Below, piece by piece: positions 1-7,844 of a DNA stretch of 64,000 nt. The stretch is taken from positions 59,590 through 123,589 of the forward strand of contig NZ_AOLW01000018.1 in the NCBI RefSeq assembly GCF_000336615.1. The letters run 5' to 3'. The stretch comes from Haloarcula amylolytica JCM 13557. Lineage in GTDB: Archaea > Halobacteriota > Halobacteria > Halobacteriales > Haloarculaceae. Position 1 is the stretch's first letter. Every line of letters begins with the position of its first letter. Under the pieces are notes generated by a model, which did no database searches, had not been told where the DNA came from, and saw only the letters and a list, made by a program, of their open reading frames with translations. A program made the translations under genes and the position numbers.

Positions 1-452
1 ATCGGCCTGATGTCGGTATCGTCGAGATACGCTTCCCGATACGCTGGCGTTGCGATGTAAAACGGGGCGTGGTCGTCGGGCCCGTGCGCGATGGGGACGC
101 CGGTGAGCATCGTAATGTTCGAAGCGTCCAGTTTTTCCCCGGCAGTCGTGATTGCCTCGGCAAGCGACTTGGCTTGGGCTGGTGGCACGAACCGTTCGCC
201 GACTAAGACTGCAAACGACGCTGCTTCGTCGACATACAGCCGCGTGTGATGTCTCGGGGTTCCGTTCTCGAATGGGGTAATGAACGGCGGTCCCGGCGTC
301 CGTAGATGACCGACCTCTCGCATCGAATGCTGGTCGGCGAGATAATCGACGGCCGTGAGGCCGGCCAAGCCGTACTCCGAGACGCCGACTGCCAGCGTAT
401 CGACCGGTGGTCGGTCGTCCGAGAGGACCACCGAGATGTCATCGGAAGACAT
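1..452 (-). CDS. PAC2 family protein (proteasome-assembly-chaperone-like), C-terminus cut by the window edge
   Basis: Read on the minus strand from an ATG at 452, the frame stays open to the window edge, giving about 150 residues. The product starts MSSDDISVVLSDDRPPVDTL and continues with a GVSEYGLAGLTAVDYL segment and later a FVPPAQAKSLAEAI segment. This layout, a small alpha/beta domain with a glycine-rich first loop, is typical of archaeal PAC2/DUF75 proteins, relatives of proteasome-assembly chaperones. The biochemical role in archaea is not established. The gene diverges from the MscS gene across a gap that holds the 80-bp palindromic element. The family call rests on recognition of the pattern, and the stop codon is not seen. 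Confidence 0.7.
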   Translation of the reverse strand, partial: MSSDDISVVLSDDRPPVDTLAVGVSEYGLAGLTAVDYLADQHSMREVGHLRTPGPPFITPFENGTPRHHTRLYVDEAASFAVLVGERFVPPAQAKSLAEAITTAGEKLDASNITMLTGVPIAHGPDDHAPFYIATPAYREAYLDDTDIRP

Positions 453-479
453 GTTTTTTCAGACGGGCCGCAAGGGGTA

Positions 480-559
480 ATACTGTCGGCTGTAAGTCTG
501 TGAAGAATTTCGCCACCTCGGGGTGGCGGATGTCTTGAAATAGTTACAGCCGACAGTAT
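480..559. repeat. 80-bp palindromic element, copy A
   Basis: The outer 16 bp at each end (480-495 and 544-559) are perfect inverted repeats, ATACTGTCGGCTGTAA and its complement. The exact centre is a 7-bp GC stem with a TCGG loop (511-517, 522-528). Between these the arms pair only partly. A second 80-bp copy lies at 46516-46595. The right end reads CAGTATAAG, a TATA-like box pointing at the MscS gene about 50 nt away. No target-site duplication is obvious. It may be a MITE or REP-like element; the identity is unknown. Confidence 0.85.
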
Positions 560-610
560 AAGTAGTTCGGGAGGGGAACCCTTTTCTCGGGGCGGTGTCG
601 ATTCCATGGC

Positions 611-1672
611 ATGCGTTTTGGCCCTGTCTGGCCGTTGCAGACACCCACCCCGACGCCGACCGAAGCCGCGACGGAAGTGGCGACAGAGGTAGCCACTGAC
701 ATCGGAGGATTTCTCCCCTTCGAAATTCCGATGTGGATTGCCAACATAGGGAAATCCCTGATCGTCATCGGGCTGGCCATCGCGATCTCTCGCATCCTCG
801 TTCGGCTCCTCGGTCGGCGGGTCGCACAGCGATTCCGCCGACCCAGCCTGACCCGGATGGCGCTCCGGGGAATCCGCGTCAGCGTGTACGTGTTCGCGCT
901 GCTGACCATCCTGAACATCTACGGGTTACAGCTCGCCGACATTTCGCTGTTAATTACCGTCTTCTCGGCCGCTGTGGGTTTCGTGCTGGCACCGATCCTC
1001 GGGAGCCTGATTTCTGGGGTCTTCTTGCTGGCCGATCAGCCCTACGAGATCGGCGACATGATCGAACTCGCCGACCGGGGGCAGCGCGGCTTTGTCGAGG
1101 ACATCACGCTGCGGCACACCAAGATGTTCACGCTCGACAACACCTTCCTCGTCATCCCCAACGGGGAGATGCGCCAGCGCGACGTGATCAACTACTCGGC
1201 GGAGGACTCCCGGACGCGGCTGTCGCTCGACGTCCTCGTCACCTACGAGAGCGACATCCCGGCCGCGCGGAAGCTGATCGAAGACGCCGCGCGCGAGGTG
1301 GACAACGTCATCTCCGGCGGGCCGGACATCCGTGTCGGCGCGGCCCGGTATCCCGCCTCGCCGACTGTGTATATCAACGAGTTCGCCGACCACGGCGTGT
1401 TGCTGACGCTCCGGTACTGGGTGACGGAACCGTACAAACTGCTCGCCGCACGCTCGAGGGTCCAGACGAACGTCTGGCGACGGCTCGAAGACGCAAACGT
1501 CGAAATCGCCTACCCGCACTCGCACCTGTACTTCGACGACACCAGCGGGGAGATGAACGTCTCACTCAACGACGGACTGAGCGGACTGAACAATGGTGGC
1601 CGGAGCCACGCGGCCACCGGTGACTCGCCCGTCCCACCCCGTCAGGACCCCGACGACCTCGCTGACGAGTGA
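611..1672 (+). CDS. MscS-family mechanosensitive ion channel
   Basis: The 353-residue membrane protein belongs to the small-conductance mechanosensitive channel family, which opens on hypo-osmotic shock to release solutes. A Thr/Pro/Ala-rich N-terminus (about 10-30) is followed by hydrophobic spans at about 40-62, 83-105 and 108-137. The last is the Ala/Gly-rich pore helix (AAVGFVLAPILGSLISGVF). The beta domain follows, with FLLADQPYEIGDMIE and the FLVIPNGEMRQRDVINYS strand typical of MscS, then an alpha/beta domain and a polar tail. The ATG at 611 is the first available start. A start at 732 (MWIANIG) would drop the low-complexity leader. The 3' end overlaps the convergent UspA gene by 31 bp. 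Confidence 0.9.
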   Translation: MRFGPVWPLQTPTPTPTEAATEVATEVATDIGGFLPFEIPMWIANIGKSLIVIGLAIAISRILVRLLGRRVAQRFRRPSLTRMALRGIRVSVYVFALLTILNIYGLQLADISLLITVFSAAVGFVLAPILGSLISGVFLLADQPYEIGDMIELADRGQRGFVEDITLRHTKMFTLDNTFLVIPNGEMRQRDVINYSAEDSRTRLSLDVLVTYESDIPAARKLIEDAAREVDNVISGGPDIRVGAARYPASPTVYINEFADHGVLLTLRYWVTEPYKLLAARSRVQTNVWRRLEDANVEIAYPHSHLYFDDTSGEMNVSLNDGLSGLNNGGRSHAATGDSPVPPRQDPDDLADE

Positions 1673-2088
1673 CGGCTGGACTGGGCATCCGGCTCGACAG
1701 TGACGATTTCGCAGTCGAGTTCCTCGCGGAGGAACTGTTCGACGTCGGGGTCGTCGACCAGCCGCCGGATCATCTGTCGCCAGCGACTCGCCTGTTTACT
1801 CCCGATAACGACGATATCGGCGTCCTGTGCGGCGACCTCGTCGAGAATCGTCTCTTCGACGAGCATCCCCGACCGGACGACGTACCGCGTCCGCGGGACG
1901 TGGCCGAACGACTGCTCGACGGCCTGTTTGAGTTCCGTCCGGTCGACCCGGTGGCTGTTCTGGTAGAGGTTAACGTGTAAGACGGTGAGGTCCGCGTCCT
2001 CCTCGTCGGCGATCTGAATGGCCTCCGCAAGCGTGGCTCTGGAGTTCTCCGAGAGCGGGTATCTGACTGGGACGACGACCTGTGGCAT
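1642..2088 (-). CDS. Universal stress protein (UspA family)
   Basis: This is a 148-residue cytoplasmic single-domain Usp. It begins with the first strand MPQVVVPVRYPLSENSR and continues with AEAIQIADEEDADLTVLHVN. The ATP-binding-type loop region includes ADIVVIGSKQASRWRQMIRR, followed by a short C-terminal strand (CEIVTVEP) and a Ser-rich tail. Length and order fit the family. The usual G-x2-G-x9-G-S/T motif is poorly kept, so nucleotide binding is uncertain. It converges on the MscS gene with a 31-bp overlap. Stress or osmotic co-function is plausible from the pairing but is inferred only. Confidence 0.85.
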   Translation of the reverse strand: MPQVVVPVRYPLSENSRATLAEAIQIADEEDADLTVLHVNLYQNSHRVDRTELKQAVEQSFGHVPRTRYVVRSGMLVEETILDEVAAQDADIVVIGSKQASRWRQMIRRLVDDPDVEQFLREELDCEIVTVEPDAQSSRHSSARSSGS

Positions 2089-2120
2089 CGGCGAGATGTA
2101 CCGTGCCGAGGTTTAAATCG

Positions 2121-3479
2121 CTAGCGACGAGTGAGTCGCCCGTCGACAGTCGGGGCGATATCGGTCTCGCGGACGTAGTCGGCCAGCGCCTCGTACTGTA
2201 CGTCAGCGACGCTGACCCGATGAGACTCGGTCAAGACAGGAAATTCTCGCTCCGTGTAGTAGAGGTAGTTGCTCGTCGCGAGCGTGTACGTCTCGGTGTC
2301 ACGGACCGGTCGGCCGTCGATTCGCAGTCGCTCGATAGTCTGCGTGTCGTCGTTCCAGACCAGCTCGACGCCGCTGAGGTGGGCGTGCCACCAGTCCGGT
2401 TCTCCGAACTCGACCTGTCGCCCGCTGCCCTGTCGACACAGCGTCCGGAGCTCCGCGCCCGTCAGTTCGGCGACGGTCAGGGGTTCCTCGAAGGGGACGA
2501 TAGAGACCATATCGGCGACCGTGAGTGCCCCGTCCAGCGGGACCGTGTCGTTCCGGAGGCCACCGCTGTTCTGGAGGCCCACGTCCGCGCCCGTCGCCCA
2601 CCGGTACGCGTCCGCGACGAGGTTGCCGAGGCGGCACTCACCGCCGTAGGTCGTCGCCCGGCTCCGGTCCAGCGGTTCCTCGACGTGCCCGACGACCTCG
2701 TCGAGTCCCGCAGCGGAGAGTCTGTCCTCGATGGCCTCTGCGACGTGGTCGTCGACGGGACCGTCGGCAGTCTCGCGGAACTCCGCAGTCGGTTCCGGCC
2801 CGCCGAGGTCGACCTCGACGACGGTCTTGCCGTTGGCTCCCGGTCTGGTGAGCAGTGTGCCGGCGACACGGTCGATGCGGCGCTCGTGGACGTGCCCGCC
2901 GAGGATGACGTCCACGTCGCAGGTGCGGGCCAGTTTCTCGTCAGTACGGCCCAGATGGGAGAGCACGACAACAACGTCGGCCCCGTCCGCTCGAAGTGCC
3001 GTGGCCGCCTCAGCGACGGCTTCGAGGGGGTCCGTGAACGTCAGCGTCGTCGCCTGTGGATTAGCTGCGGCCGTGTCGGGGTCGGTCACGCCGACGAAGC
3101 CGAGCTGTTGCCCGTCGACGGTCCGGCTCGCCCACGGCCGGGTCAGTCGTCGGGCGAACCGCTCGCCGTCCTGTTCGACGTTCGCAGTCAGCCACGTCTG
3201 GGGCGACCTGGCGATGATGTCCCGCGTCGCGTCGAGTCCGTGGTCGAAGTCGTGGTTGCCAAGCGTCTCGAACGCGGGTGTCAGCGCAGTGAAGAGGTCC
3301 AGCGACTGCTCGCCGTCGGTGACCAGCGACAGCACCCCCGGACCGGTGTTGTCCCCGGTGCCGACCACCAGCGCATCCGGGCCGTCAGCGGCGGTCACTG
3401 TCCCCGCAAATCGCCCGATCCGTTCGGGTGTATCGTACGCTTTCTCCACGTCGGAGTACTGGATGATCCGGGGACTCAC
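2121..3479 (-). CDS. 5'-nucleotidase / UshA-like metallophosphatase, cytoplasmic
   Basis: The 452-residue protein is a two-domain calcineurin-like phosphatase. The N-terminal metallophosphatase domain shows GTGDNTGP, LGNHDFDHG, VVVLSHLG and DVILGGHVHE, which supply most metal ligands. The C-terminal 5'-nucleotidase domain shows NLVADAYRWATG, QNSGGLRND and a VPFEEPLTVAELTG segment. It probably removes phosphate from nucleotides. No signal peptide is present, unlike exported UshA. The first metal motif is unusual: it reads SDVEK, so the expected Asp-x-His is Asp-x-Glu. The GTG start at 3479 is chosen because an ATTAAT box (3504-3509) lies about 28 nt upstream. The divergent neighbour is the small gene at 3552. 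Confidence 0.85.
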   Translation of the reverse strand: MSPRIIQYSDVEKAYDTPERIGRFAGTVTAADGPDALVVGTGDNTGPGVLSLVTDGEQSLDLFTALTPAFETLGNHDFDHGLDATRDIIARSPQTWLTANVEQDGERFARRLTRPWASRTVDGQQLGFVGVTDPDTAAANPQATTLTFTDPLEAVAEAATALRADGADVVVVLSHLGRTDEKLARTCDVDVILGGHVHERRIDRVAGTLLTRPGANGKTVVEVDLGGPEPTAEFRETADGPVDDHVAEAIEDRLSAAGLDEVVGHVEEPLDRSRATTYGGECRLGNLVADAYRWATGADVGLQNSGGLRNDTVPLDGALTVADMVSIVPFEEPLTVAELTGAELRTLCRQGSGRQVEFGEPDWWHAHLSGVELVWNDDTQTIERLRIDGRPVRDTETYTLATSNYLYYTEREFPVLTESHRVSVADVQYEALADYVRETDIAPTVDGRLTRR

Positions 3480-3503
3480 ACCCGCAGTTCAGGGGAACCA
3501 GCC

Positions 3504-3528
3504 ATTAATGGTTTCCGCAGTGATTTAG
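3504..3528. promoter_or_regulatory. Back-to-back TATA boxes between the 5'-nucleotidase and the 3552 gene
   Basis: ATTAAT at 3504-3509 is about 28 nt from the GTG at 3479 (minus strand). ATTTAG at about 3523-3528 is about 27 nt from the ATG at 3552 (plus strand). Both spacings fit leaderless haloarchaeal transcripts, and they fix the two start codons. Confidence 0.55.
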
Positions 3529-3551
3529 CCGCTGGCCCGTCATGCGTACGT

Positions 3552-3791
3552 ATGGACGCACTCGAAGGTCCCGACGGCGAGACGCTGTACGTCGACAGGA
3601 GCGACGGCGACATCGGCACGAAAGGCGCGTTTCATGTCGTCTACCGTGATGACGACCGCGAGCGACGCTGGGGCTACTTCTGTAGCAACTGTGAGACGTT
3701 CAACAACGCGATGGACTCGATGGGCCGCATCCGCTGTAACGACTGCTCGAACCTCCGCAAGGCTGAGGAGTGGGACGCGGCCCACGAGTAA
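3552..3791 (+). CDS. Small zinc-ribbon protein, DUF5816-like
   Basis: The 79-residue protein has two cysteine pairs, YFCSNCETF and IRCNDCSNL, in its second half, so a single treble-clef or ribbon-type zinc site is likely. The first half carries RWGYF and YVDRS strands. The arrangement resembles the haloarchaeal DUF5816 family, from memory. The function is unknown. The ATG at 3552 is favoured by a TATA-like ATTTAG 27 nt upstream. A much longer frame through this gene (from 2082) lies antisense to the 5'-nucleotidase and is not real. Confidence 0.75.
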   Translation: MDALEGPDGETLYVDRSDGDIGTKGAFHVVYRDDDRERRWGYFCSNCETFNNAMDSMGRIRCNDCSNLRKAEEWDAAHE

Positions 3792-3883
3792 CAGTCGGGT
3801 CCGGGTGACAGACCCGTGCTGTTCTGCGTTTTTCGACGGCTGTGTCGCCGGCCCAACTGTCAGCCACATAGCTAGTGGGAACG

Positions 3884-3889
3884 TTTATC
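3884..3889 (+). promoter_or_regulatory. TATA box for the 3916 gene
   Basis: TTTATC at 3884-3889 is about 29 nt before the ATG at 3916, which fits a leaderless transcript and supports that start. Confidence 0.55.
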
Positions 3890-3915
3890 AGATAGCCGGT
3901 GGTACTGACTCTCAG

Positions 3916-4248
3916 ATGGGGGCCGTTACCACATCACTCGACGAGCAGGCCCGGTCGATATTCGACGACCTCGGATACACCGTGTCGCGCACTGGCACCG
4001 AACTGCGAGCGGAACGCGACTGGCGCGTCGTCACTGTCTCAGTGCTCGACTCGCAGGACCCGATACCCGAGGGCGGCGATTTGCGCTGTTTCGTCACACG
4101 CACGGGCGAGGCAACGCACCTCAGCCGCCGTCTCACTCGACGAGACGTATCCTATGACTGGGCCGTCATCGGTATTACCGAGGACGGTGACTACGAGGTG
4201 GTCCGTCACCCCGGCGACACAGCCATATCGGCTGACGCCAACACTTAG
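3916..4248 (+). CDS. Conserved haloarchaeal protein of unknown function (DUF7116-like)
   Basis: The soluble 110-residue protein starts MGAVTTSLDEQARSIFDDLG and continues with alternating short strands: TVSRTGTELRAERDWRVVTV, then DLRCFVTRTGEATHL and YDWAVIGITEDGDYEV. The fold looks like a small alpha/beta domain similar to restriction-type or amphi-effector folds, but no catalytic motif is visible. I recall such proteins as DUF7116 in haloarchaea, but that name needs checking. The start is set by the TATA box at 3884. It is followed 24 bp later by the MscS-like gene and may be co-transcribed with it. Confidence 0.6.
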   Translation: MGAVTTSLDEQARSIFDDLGYTVSRTGTELRAERDWRVVTVSVLDSQDPIPEGGDLRCFVTRTGEATHLSRRLTRRDVSYDWAVIGITEDGDYEVVRHPGDTAISADANT

Positions 4249-4272
4249 GGGGCTCTCCGTCCACCATCCGGC

Positions 4273-4806
4273 GTGCAAGTCGGTGTCATCAATCGAGCGC
4301 TCGAACAGCTAGTCACGAACGTCGTCGACGCGCTCCCGCGCCTCATAACCGCGTTCGTCTTTCTCGCGATAGCTGCGGTCGGTATCAAAGCCATCATGTT
4401 CGTCGTCCGGGCGGTTCTGAAGCGGTCGCTGCCCGGCGAGTCGCCCGTGTACCGCCAGTTTCTCGGCGTCATCGTCCTCGTGTTCCTGTGGTTCGGCGTG
4501 GCGCTATCCTTCCTCTCTATCATCGGCCTGACCGCCATCGCCACGTCGCTGGGCACGGCGACCGGCTTCCTCGCGCTCGGCGTCTCCTACGCGCTCTCGG
4601 AGATGATCAAGGACGCCGTCGCCGGCGTCTACCTCCTCCGCGACCCCGACTTCAACCCCGGCGACACCATCAAAACCGGCGACACCACCGGCGAGGTGGC
4701 CGCCATCGAACTCCGGAAGACGCGGTTCCGGGTCGACGGCGATACTGTCGTCAGGGCCAACGCGGCCATCGAAGAACGCTGGACGAAAGTCGATTCCGCG
4801 TCCTGA
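4273..4806 (+). CDS. Short MscS-like mechanosensitive channel-domain protein
   Basis: The 177-residue protein has three hydrophobic spans, at about 21-47, 62-88 and 93-110. The third, GTATGFLALGVSYALSEMIK, matches the pore-helix position of MscS. It is followed by a short beta domain (GVYLLRDPDFNPGDTIKTGD) that ends soon afterwards. It therefore lacks the C-terminal cage domain of ordinary MscS and is about half the usual length. Haloarchaea carry many such short forms. The start is a GTG at 4273. It may form a minimal channel or regulate the full-length one; this is inference. Confidence 0.75.
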   Translation: MQVGVINRALEQLVTNVVDALPRLITAFVFLAIAAVGIKAIMFVVRAVLKRSLPGESPVYRQFLGVIVLVFLWFGVALSFLSIIGLTAIATSLGTATGFLALGVSYALSEMIKDAVAGVYLLRDPDFNPGDTIKTGDTTGEVAAIELRKTRFRVDGDTVVRANAAIEERWTKVDSAS

Positions 4807-4872
4807 GCGGGCCGAGTCCCGCGCTATCCCGTCACACATGGAGTTTAAGCGTATCGCCGTCGTACTCGGCGT

Positions 4873-5787
4873 ATGTTCGTCGGGCACGCGCTGTTCGCGT
4901 TCGCCCTCGGAGGCCTCGCCGCGTGGTGGCTTGGACTCTCCCGCGAGCGGGCGGTCCAGTTGGGCGTCATCGCTGGCCTGTTCGCCGCGGTTCCCGACGT
5001 CGACATCGTCTACGCCCCCTTCGGGCTGCTCGTCGGGGCCGCCGAGAATCTGACGGCGGACGGCTTCTGGGAGACCGCGAACGTCGTCCACCGCGGGCCG
5101 ACGCACTCGCTCCTGCTGGGGGCGGCACTCGCCGCCGCGGCCGGTCTCTGGGCGACCGAATCACGGCCCGCCCGAATTGCATCGCTGGCAATCGGCGTCG
5201 CAGCGACTGTTCTCACAGGCGTACTCAGCGGCCCCATCGCAGGGCTCGTGATGCTCGTGTTCGTCCTGGCCGTGCTCGGTGTCGCCACGGTCGCACAGTC
5301 CCGCGATATCAGCCCCCGGACGGTGGCCGGGCTGGCCCTACTTGGACTGCTCACCCACCCGTTCGGTGACCTCTTCACCGGCGGCCCGCCCCCGTTCTTC
5401 TACCCCTTCGACGTGAGCCTCGTCGCCGAGCGGGTGATACTCCACCCCGACCCGACGACGCACCTCCTGGCGGCGTTCGCTATCGAACTGGCGACGGTCT
5501 GGCTCGCCGTGTGGACCTACGTCCACCTCCGTGGATACACGCTGACCGAACTCGTCCGTCCCCGGGCAGCGCTGGGAATCGGCTACGGGGCGGCCGTCCT
5601 GTTCTTGCCCGCCCCGACGCTCGAACGGTCGGCGCACTTCGTGTTCAGCGTCCTCGCGCTGGGTGTCGTCGGGGCGCCGACCCGGCCGTTCAGTGACGGC
5701 GTCGACTGGCTGGAGACGGTCGTGACGGGGCTGGCGGCGGTGACCATCGCTGCGCTCGCGTATGCCATGGCGTATGGGGCTATCTGA
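4873..5787 (+). CDS. YdjM/DUF457-family membrane-bound metal-dependent hydrolase
   Basis: The 304-residue polytopic protein begins MFVGHALFAFALGG and contains the conserved histidine and acidic motifs of the YdjM/LexA-regulated membrane hydrolase family: AAVPDVDIVY, VVHRGPTHSLLLG and LLTHPFGDLFTGG, later HPDPTTHLL. About eight hydrophobic spans are visible. The family is predicted to bind a metal at the membrane, but no substrate is known. It stands alone between the MscS-like gene and a two-gene membrane-protein operon. Confidence 0.8.
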   Translation: MFVGHALFAFALGGLAAWWLGLSRERAVQLGVIAGLFAAVPDVDIVYAPFGLLVGAAENLTADGFWETANVVHRGPTHSLLLGAALAAAAGLWATESRPARIASLAIGVAATVLTGVLSGPIAGLVMLVFVLAVLGVATVAQSRDISPRTVAGLALLGLLTHPFGDLFTGGPPPFFYPFDVSLVAERVILHPDPTTHLLAAFAIELATVWLAVWTYVHLRGYTLTELVRPRAALGIGYGAAVLFLPAPTLERSAHFVFSVLALGVVGAPTRPFSDGVDWLETVVTGLAAVTIAALAYAMAYGAI

Positions 5788-5847
5788 ACAGCCCACGCCG
5801 CCGGCATCGGTCGATAGGGTTTTTCGAGTCGCGGCTCACCTGACACT

Positions 5848-6468
5848 ATGAGCCGAGACGTAGCGCGGTTGCTCCGGGACAGGCGCGTCAACGCCCTCGC
5901 GGCGTGGTGCATCGTCGCCATGCTCGCCGCCGTTTCTGTGACGAGTGCTGTTCAGGCCGACGTGCTGTGGGCCGGGTTCGCGGCTGCCGTCGCGGCACTG
6001 GCGCTGTTTCCGCCGGTTCTATTGCGTAACCGGGACGCCATGCTCCCCTGGGAAATCCTCCTGTTGGCGGCGTTGCCCGTCGTCGGCCGCCTGTTTGCGA
6101 CGCTCTCGATGACCGGTAATCTCGCGACCTACCTCTCGGTCGCCGCCATCGCGCTCATCCTCGCCGTCGAACTCCAGCTCTTTACCCCCGTCCGGATGAC
6201 GCCCCGGTTCGCCGTCGTCTTCGTCGCCATCACCACGATGGCCACCGCCGGCGTCTGGGCGGTCGTCCGCTGGGTGGCCGACCAGTTCCTCGGGACCACC
6301 TTCATCCTCGATCCGACGGTGTCAGAACACGTCATCGAGGAAGCGGTGATGTGGGAGTTCGTCGCGTCGACCATCGCCGGTATCGGCGCTGGCGTGGTGT
6401 TCGCGTACTACGTCCGACAGCAGGCCGGGACCAGTCGCGTCCCCGAGGAGGTCCAGCCGGACGTATGA
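5848..6468 (+). CDS. Polytopic membrane protein of unknown function
   Basis: The 206-residue protein has about six transmembrane spans beginning at about residues 18, 42, 67, 92, 117 and 168. A basic N-terminus (MSRDVARLLRDRRVN) precedes the first span. No catalytic motif stands out. Its stop codon overlaps the ATG of the next gene (ATGA, 6465-6468), so the pair is probably co-translated. It may form a membrane complex with its partner; this is inferred only from the coupling. Confidence 0.65.
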   Translation: MSRDVARLLRDRRVNALAAWCIVAMLAAVSVTSAVQADVLWAGFAAAVAALALFPPVLLRNRDAMLPWEILLLAALPVVGRLFATLSMTGNLATYLSVAAIALILAVELQLFTPVRMTPRFAVVFVAITTMATAGVWAVVRWVADQFLGTTFILDPTVSEHVIEEAVMWEFVASTIAGIGAGVVFAYYVRQQAGTSRVPEEVQPDV

Positions 6469-7124
6469 AGGTCCGTGACCGCCTCCGAATCAGTCCGGCG
6501 ACACAACAACTGCTCTCGCGGGCCCTGTCACTCGCACTCATCGGGCTCCTGGCGGTCGGTATCGAGCGGGGCAACGTCGGCATCATCGTCAATTCGGGTG
6601 TCGCCATCCTCGTCACGCAGCTCCCGGCGCTGCTGGAACGTGACTACGGCATCACGCTCGACCCCGCGCTGACGCTGTGGATTACGTCGGCGGCGTTCTT
6701 CCACGCGCTCGGAACTGTCGGGTTGCCTGGGTCCGAAGAGAACTTCTACGTCACCATCTGGTGGTGGGACCACTTCACCCACGCCCTCTCGTCGTCGGTC
6801 GTCGCCGCAGTCGGGTACACGACGGTTCGCGCACTCGACGAGCACACCGACGAGATCTCGATCCCCTCGCGGTTCATGTTCGTGTTCCTCCTCCTGTTCG
6901 TGATGGCCTTCGGCGTGCTCTGGGAGGTCATCGAGTTCTCGATCACGCTCGCCGCATCGGCGACCGGGAACGACACGATTCTGACACAGTTCGGTCTCAG
7001 CGACACGATGCTCGACCTCGTGTTCGACGCTATCGGTGCGATTATCGTGGCGATCTGGGGGACGGCACACCTCACCGGCGTGGTCGGTCACGTCGAGTCG
7101 TTGCTCGACCGGCAGTCGCAGTGA
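6465..7124 (+). CDS. Polytopic membrane protein of unknown function, second gene of a coupled pair
   Basis: The 219-residue protein has about six hydrophobic spans. Conserved-looking polar motifs lie between them: TIWWWDHFTHALSSSVVA and FGVLWEVIEFSITLAAS near the middle, then LDLVFDAIGAIIVA. The WDHFTHA and LWEVIEF motifs resemble those of DUF2238/YjdF-like membrane proteins, a tentative match. The ATG at 6465 overlaps the preceding stop by 4 nt, and an upstream extension would run inside that gene. Confidence 0.65.
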   Translation: MKVRDRLRISPATQQLLSRALSLALIGLLAVGIERGNVGIIVNSGVAILVTQLPALLERDYGITLDPALTLWITSAAFFHALGTVGLPGSEENFYVTIWWWDHFTHALSSSVVAAVGYTTVRALDEHTDEISIPSRFMFVFLLLFVMAFGVLWEVIEFSITLAASATGNDTILTQFGLSDTMLDLVFDAIGAIIVAIWGTAHLTGVVGHVESLLDRQSQ

Positions 7125-7171
7125 CCTGTCCGTACTTTTATGCCATGTCCGTGTGAACAGGTCTCACGAAA

Positions 7172-7372
7172 ATGGTTTTCAAGAAAATCACGCTGATCGG
7201 GACCAGTTCGGAAAGCTTCGACAAAGCCGCCGACGACGCCATCGAACGCGCGGAGGCGACACTTGACAATCTCAAGTGGGTCGAGGTAGAGGAACTCGGC
7301 GTCGAGATCGCCGGCGTCGAGGGCCGCGAGTACCAGGCCGAGGTCGTCGTGGCGTTCGAACTCGAAGAGTAG
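7172..7372 (+). CDS. Dodecin, flavin-binding
   Basis: The 66-residue protein begins [19 protein letters not shown] and keeps the two residues that stack on the flavin in halobacterial dodecin, Trp36 (NLKWVEVEE) and Gln55 (GREYQAEVV). Dodecins form hollow dodecamers that store or buffer riboflavin or lumichrome in haloarchaea. A TTTTAT box at about 7135-7140 lies 31-36 nt upstream, implying a very short leader. The stop codon directly abuts the stop of the convergent IscA-like gene, with no bases between. Confidence 0.95.
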   Translation: MVFKKITLIGTSSESFDKAADDAIERAEATLDNLKWVEVEELGVEIAGVEGREYQAEVVVAFELEE

Positions 7373-7747
7373 CTACGTCCGGAAGGACTCGCCACAGCCG
7401 CATTCGCTGACCACGTTCGGGTTCTTGACGTGGAACCCGGCCCCCTGCAGGCCGCCCTCGTAGTCGAGTACCGACCCCTCGATGTAGTCGATGCTGGCGT
7501 CGTCGACGAACACGCGGAGCCCGTTGCGCTCGAACACTTCGTCGTCTTCTTCAGGTGCATGCTCGAACCGCATCCCGTAGGAGAGGCCGGCACAGCCGCC
7601 CTGCTGGACGTACAGGCGAAGTCCGGATTCGTCGACGTCCATCCCCTCGCTTTCGAGGAGGTCCAGTGCCTCTCCCGCTGCCTGCTCGGTGACGGCTACG
7701 TCCTCGCCCCCGAGGTTCGGATCGCCGTCGTCTGCTGTGCTGCTCAT
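7373..7747 (-). CDS. HesB/IscA-family iron-sulfur cluster assembly protein
   Basis: The A-type carrier, about 124 residues, has the three conserved cysteines of the family: GGCAGLSYGM and the C-terminal SECGCGESF. It probably receives and delivers Fe-S clusters in the cytoplasm. An acidic N-terminal extension (about 20 residues) precedes the core VTEQAAGEALDLLESEG, as is usual in haloarchaea. The ATG at 7747 is preferred over an in-frame TTG six bases upstream. It converges with dodecin without a gap. Confidence 0.92.
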   Translation of the reverse strand: MSSTADDGDPNLGGEDVAVTEQAAGEALDLLESEGMDVDESGLRLYVQQGGCAGLSYGMRFEHAPEEDDEVFERNGLRVFVDDASIDYIEGSVLDYEGGLQGAGFHVKNPNVVSECGCGESFRT

Positions 7748-7844
7748 ACACAAGTATCCACGCCCGAACGTGTTAACAGTGACGCCGGTGGAACGGTTCG
7801 GAGAGATACACCCTGTTACTCTCTAGGAAAGCCCCGGAACCGCG

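Noticed and set aside
2082..3540. Long plus-strand open frame before the 3552 gene
   Set aside because: It is antisense to the 5'-nucleotidase gene, which has clear motifs. Only the last 80 codons (3552-3791) are a real gene.
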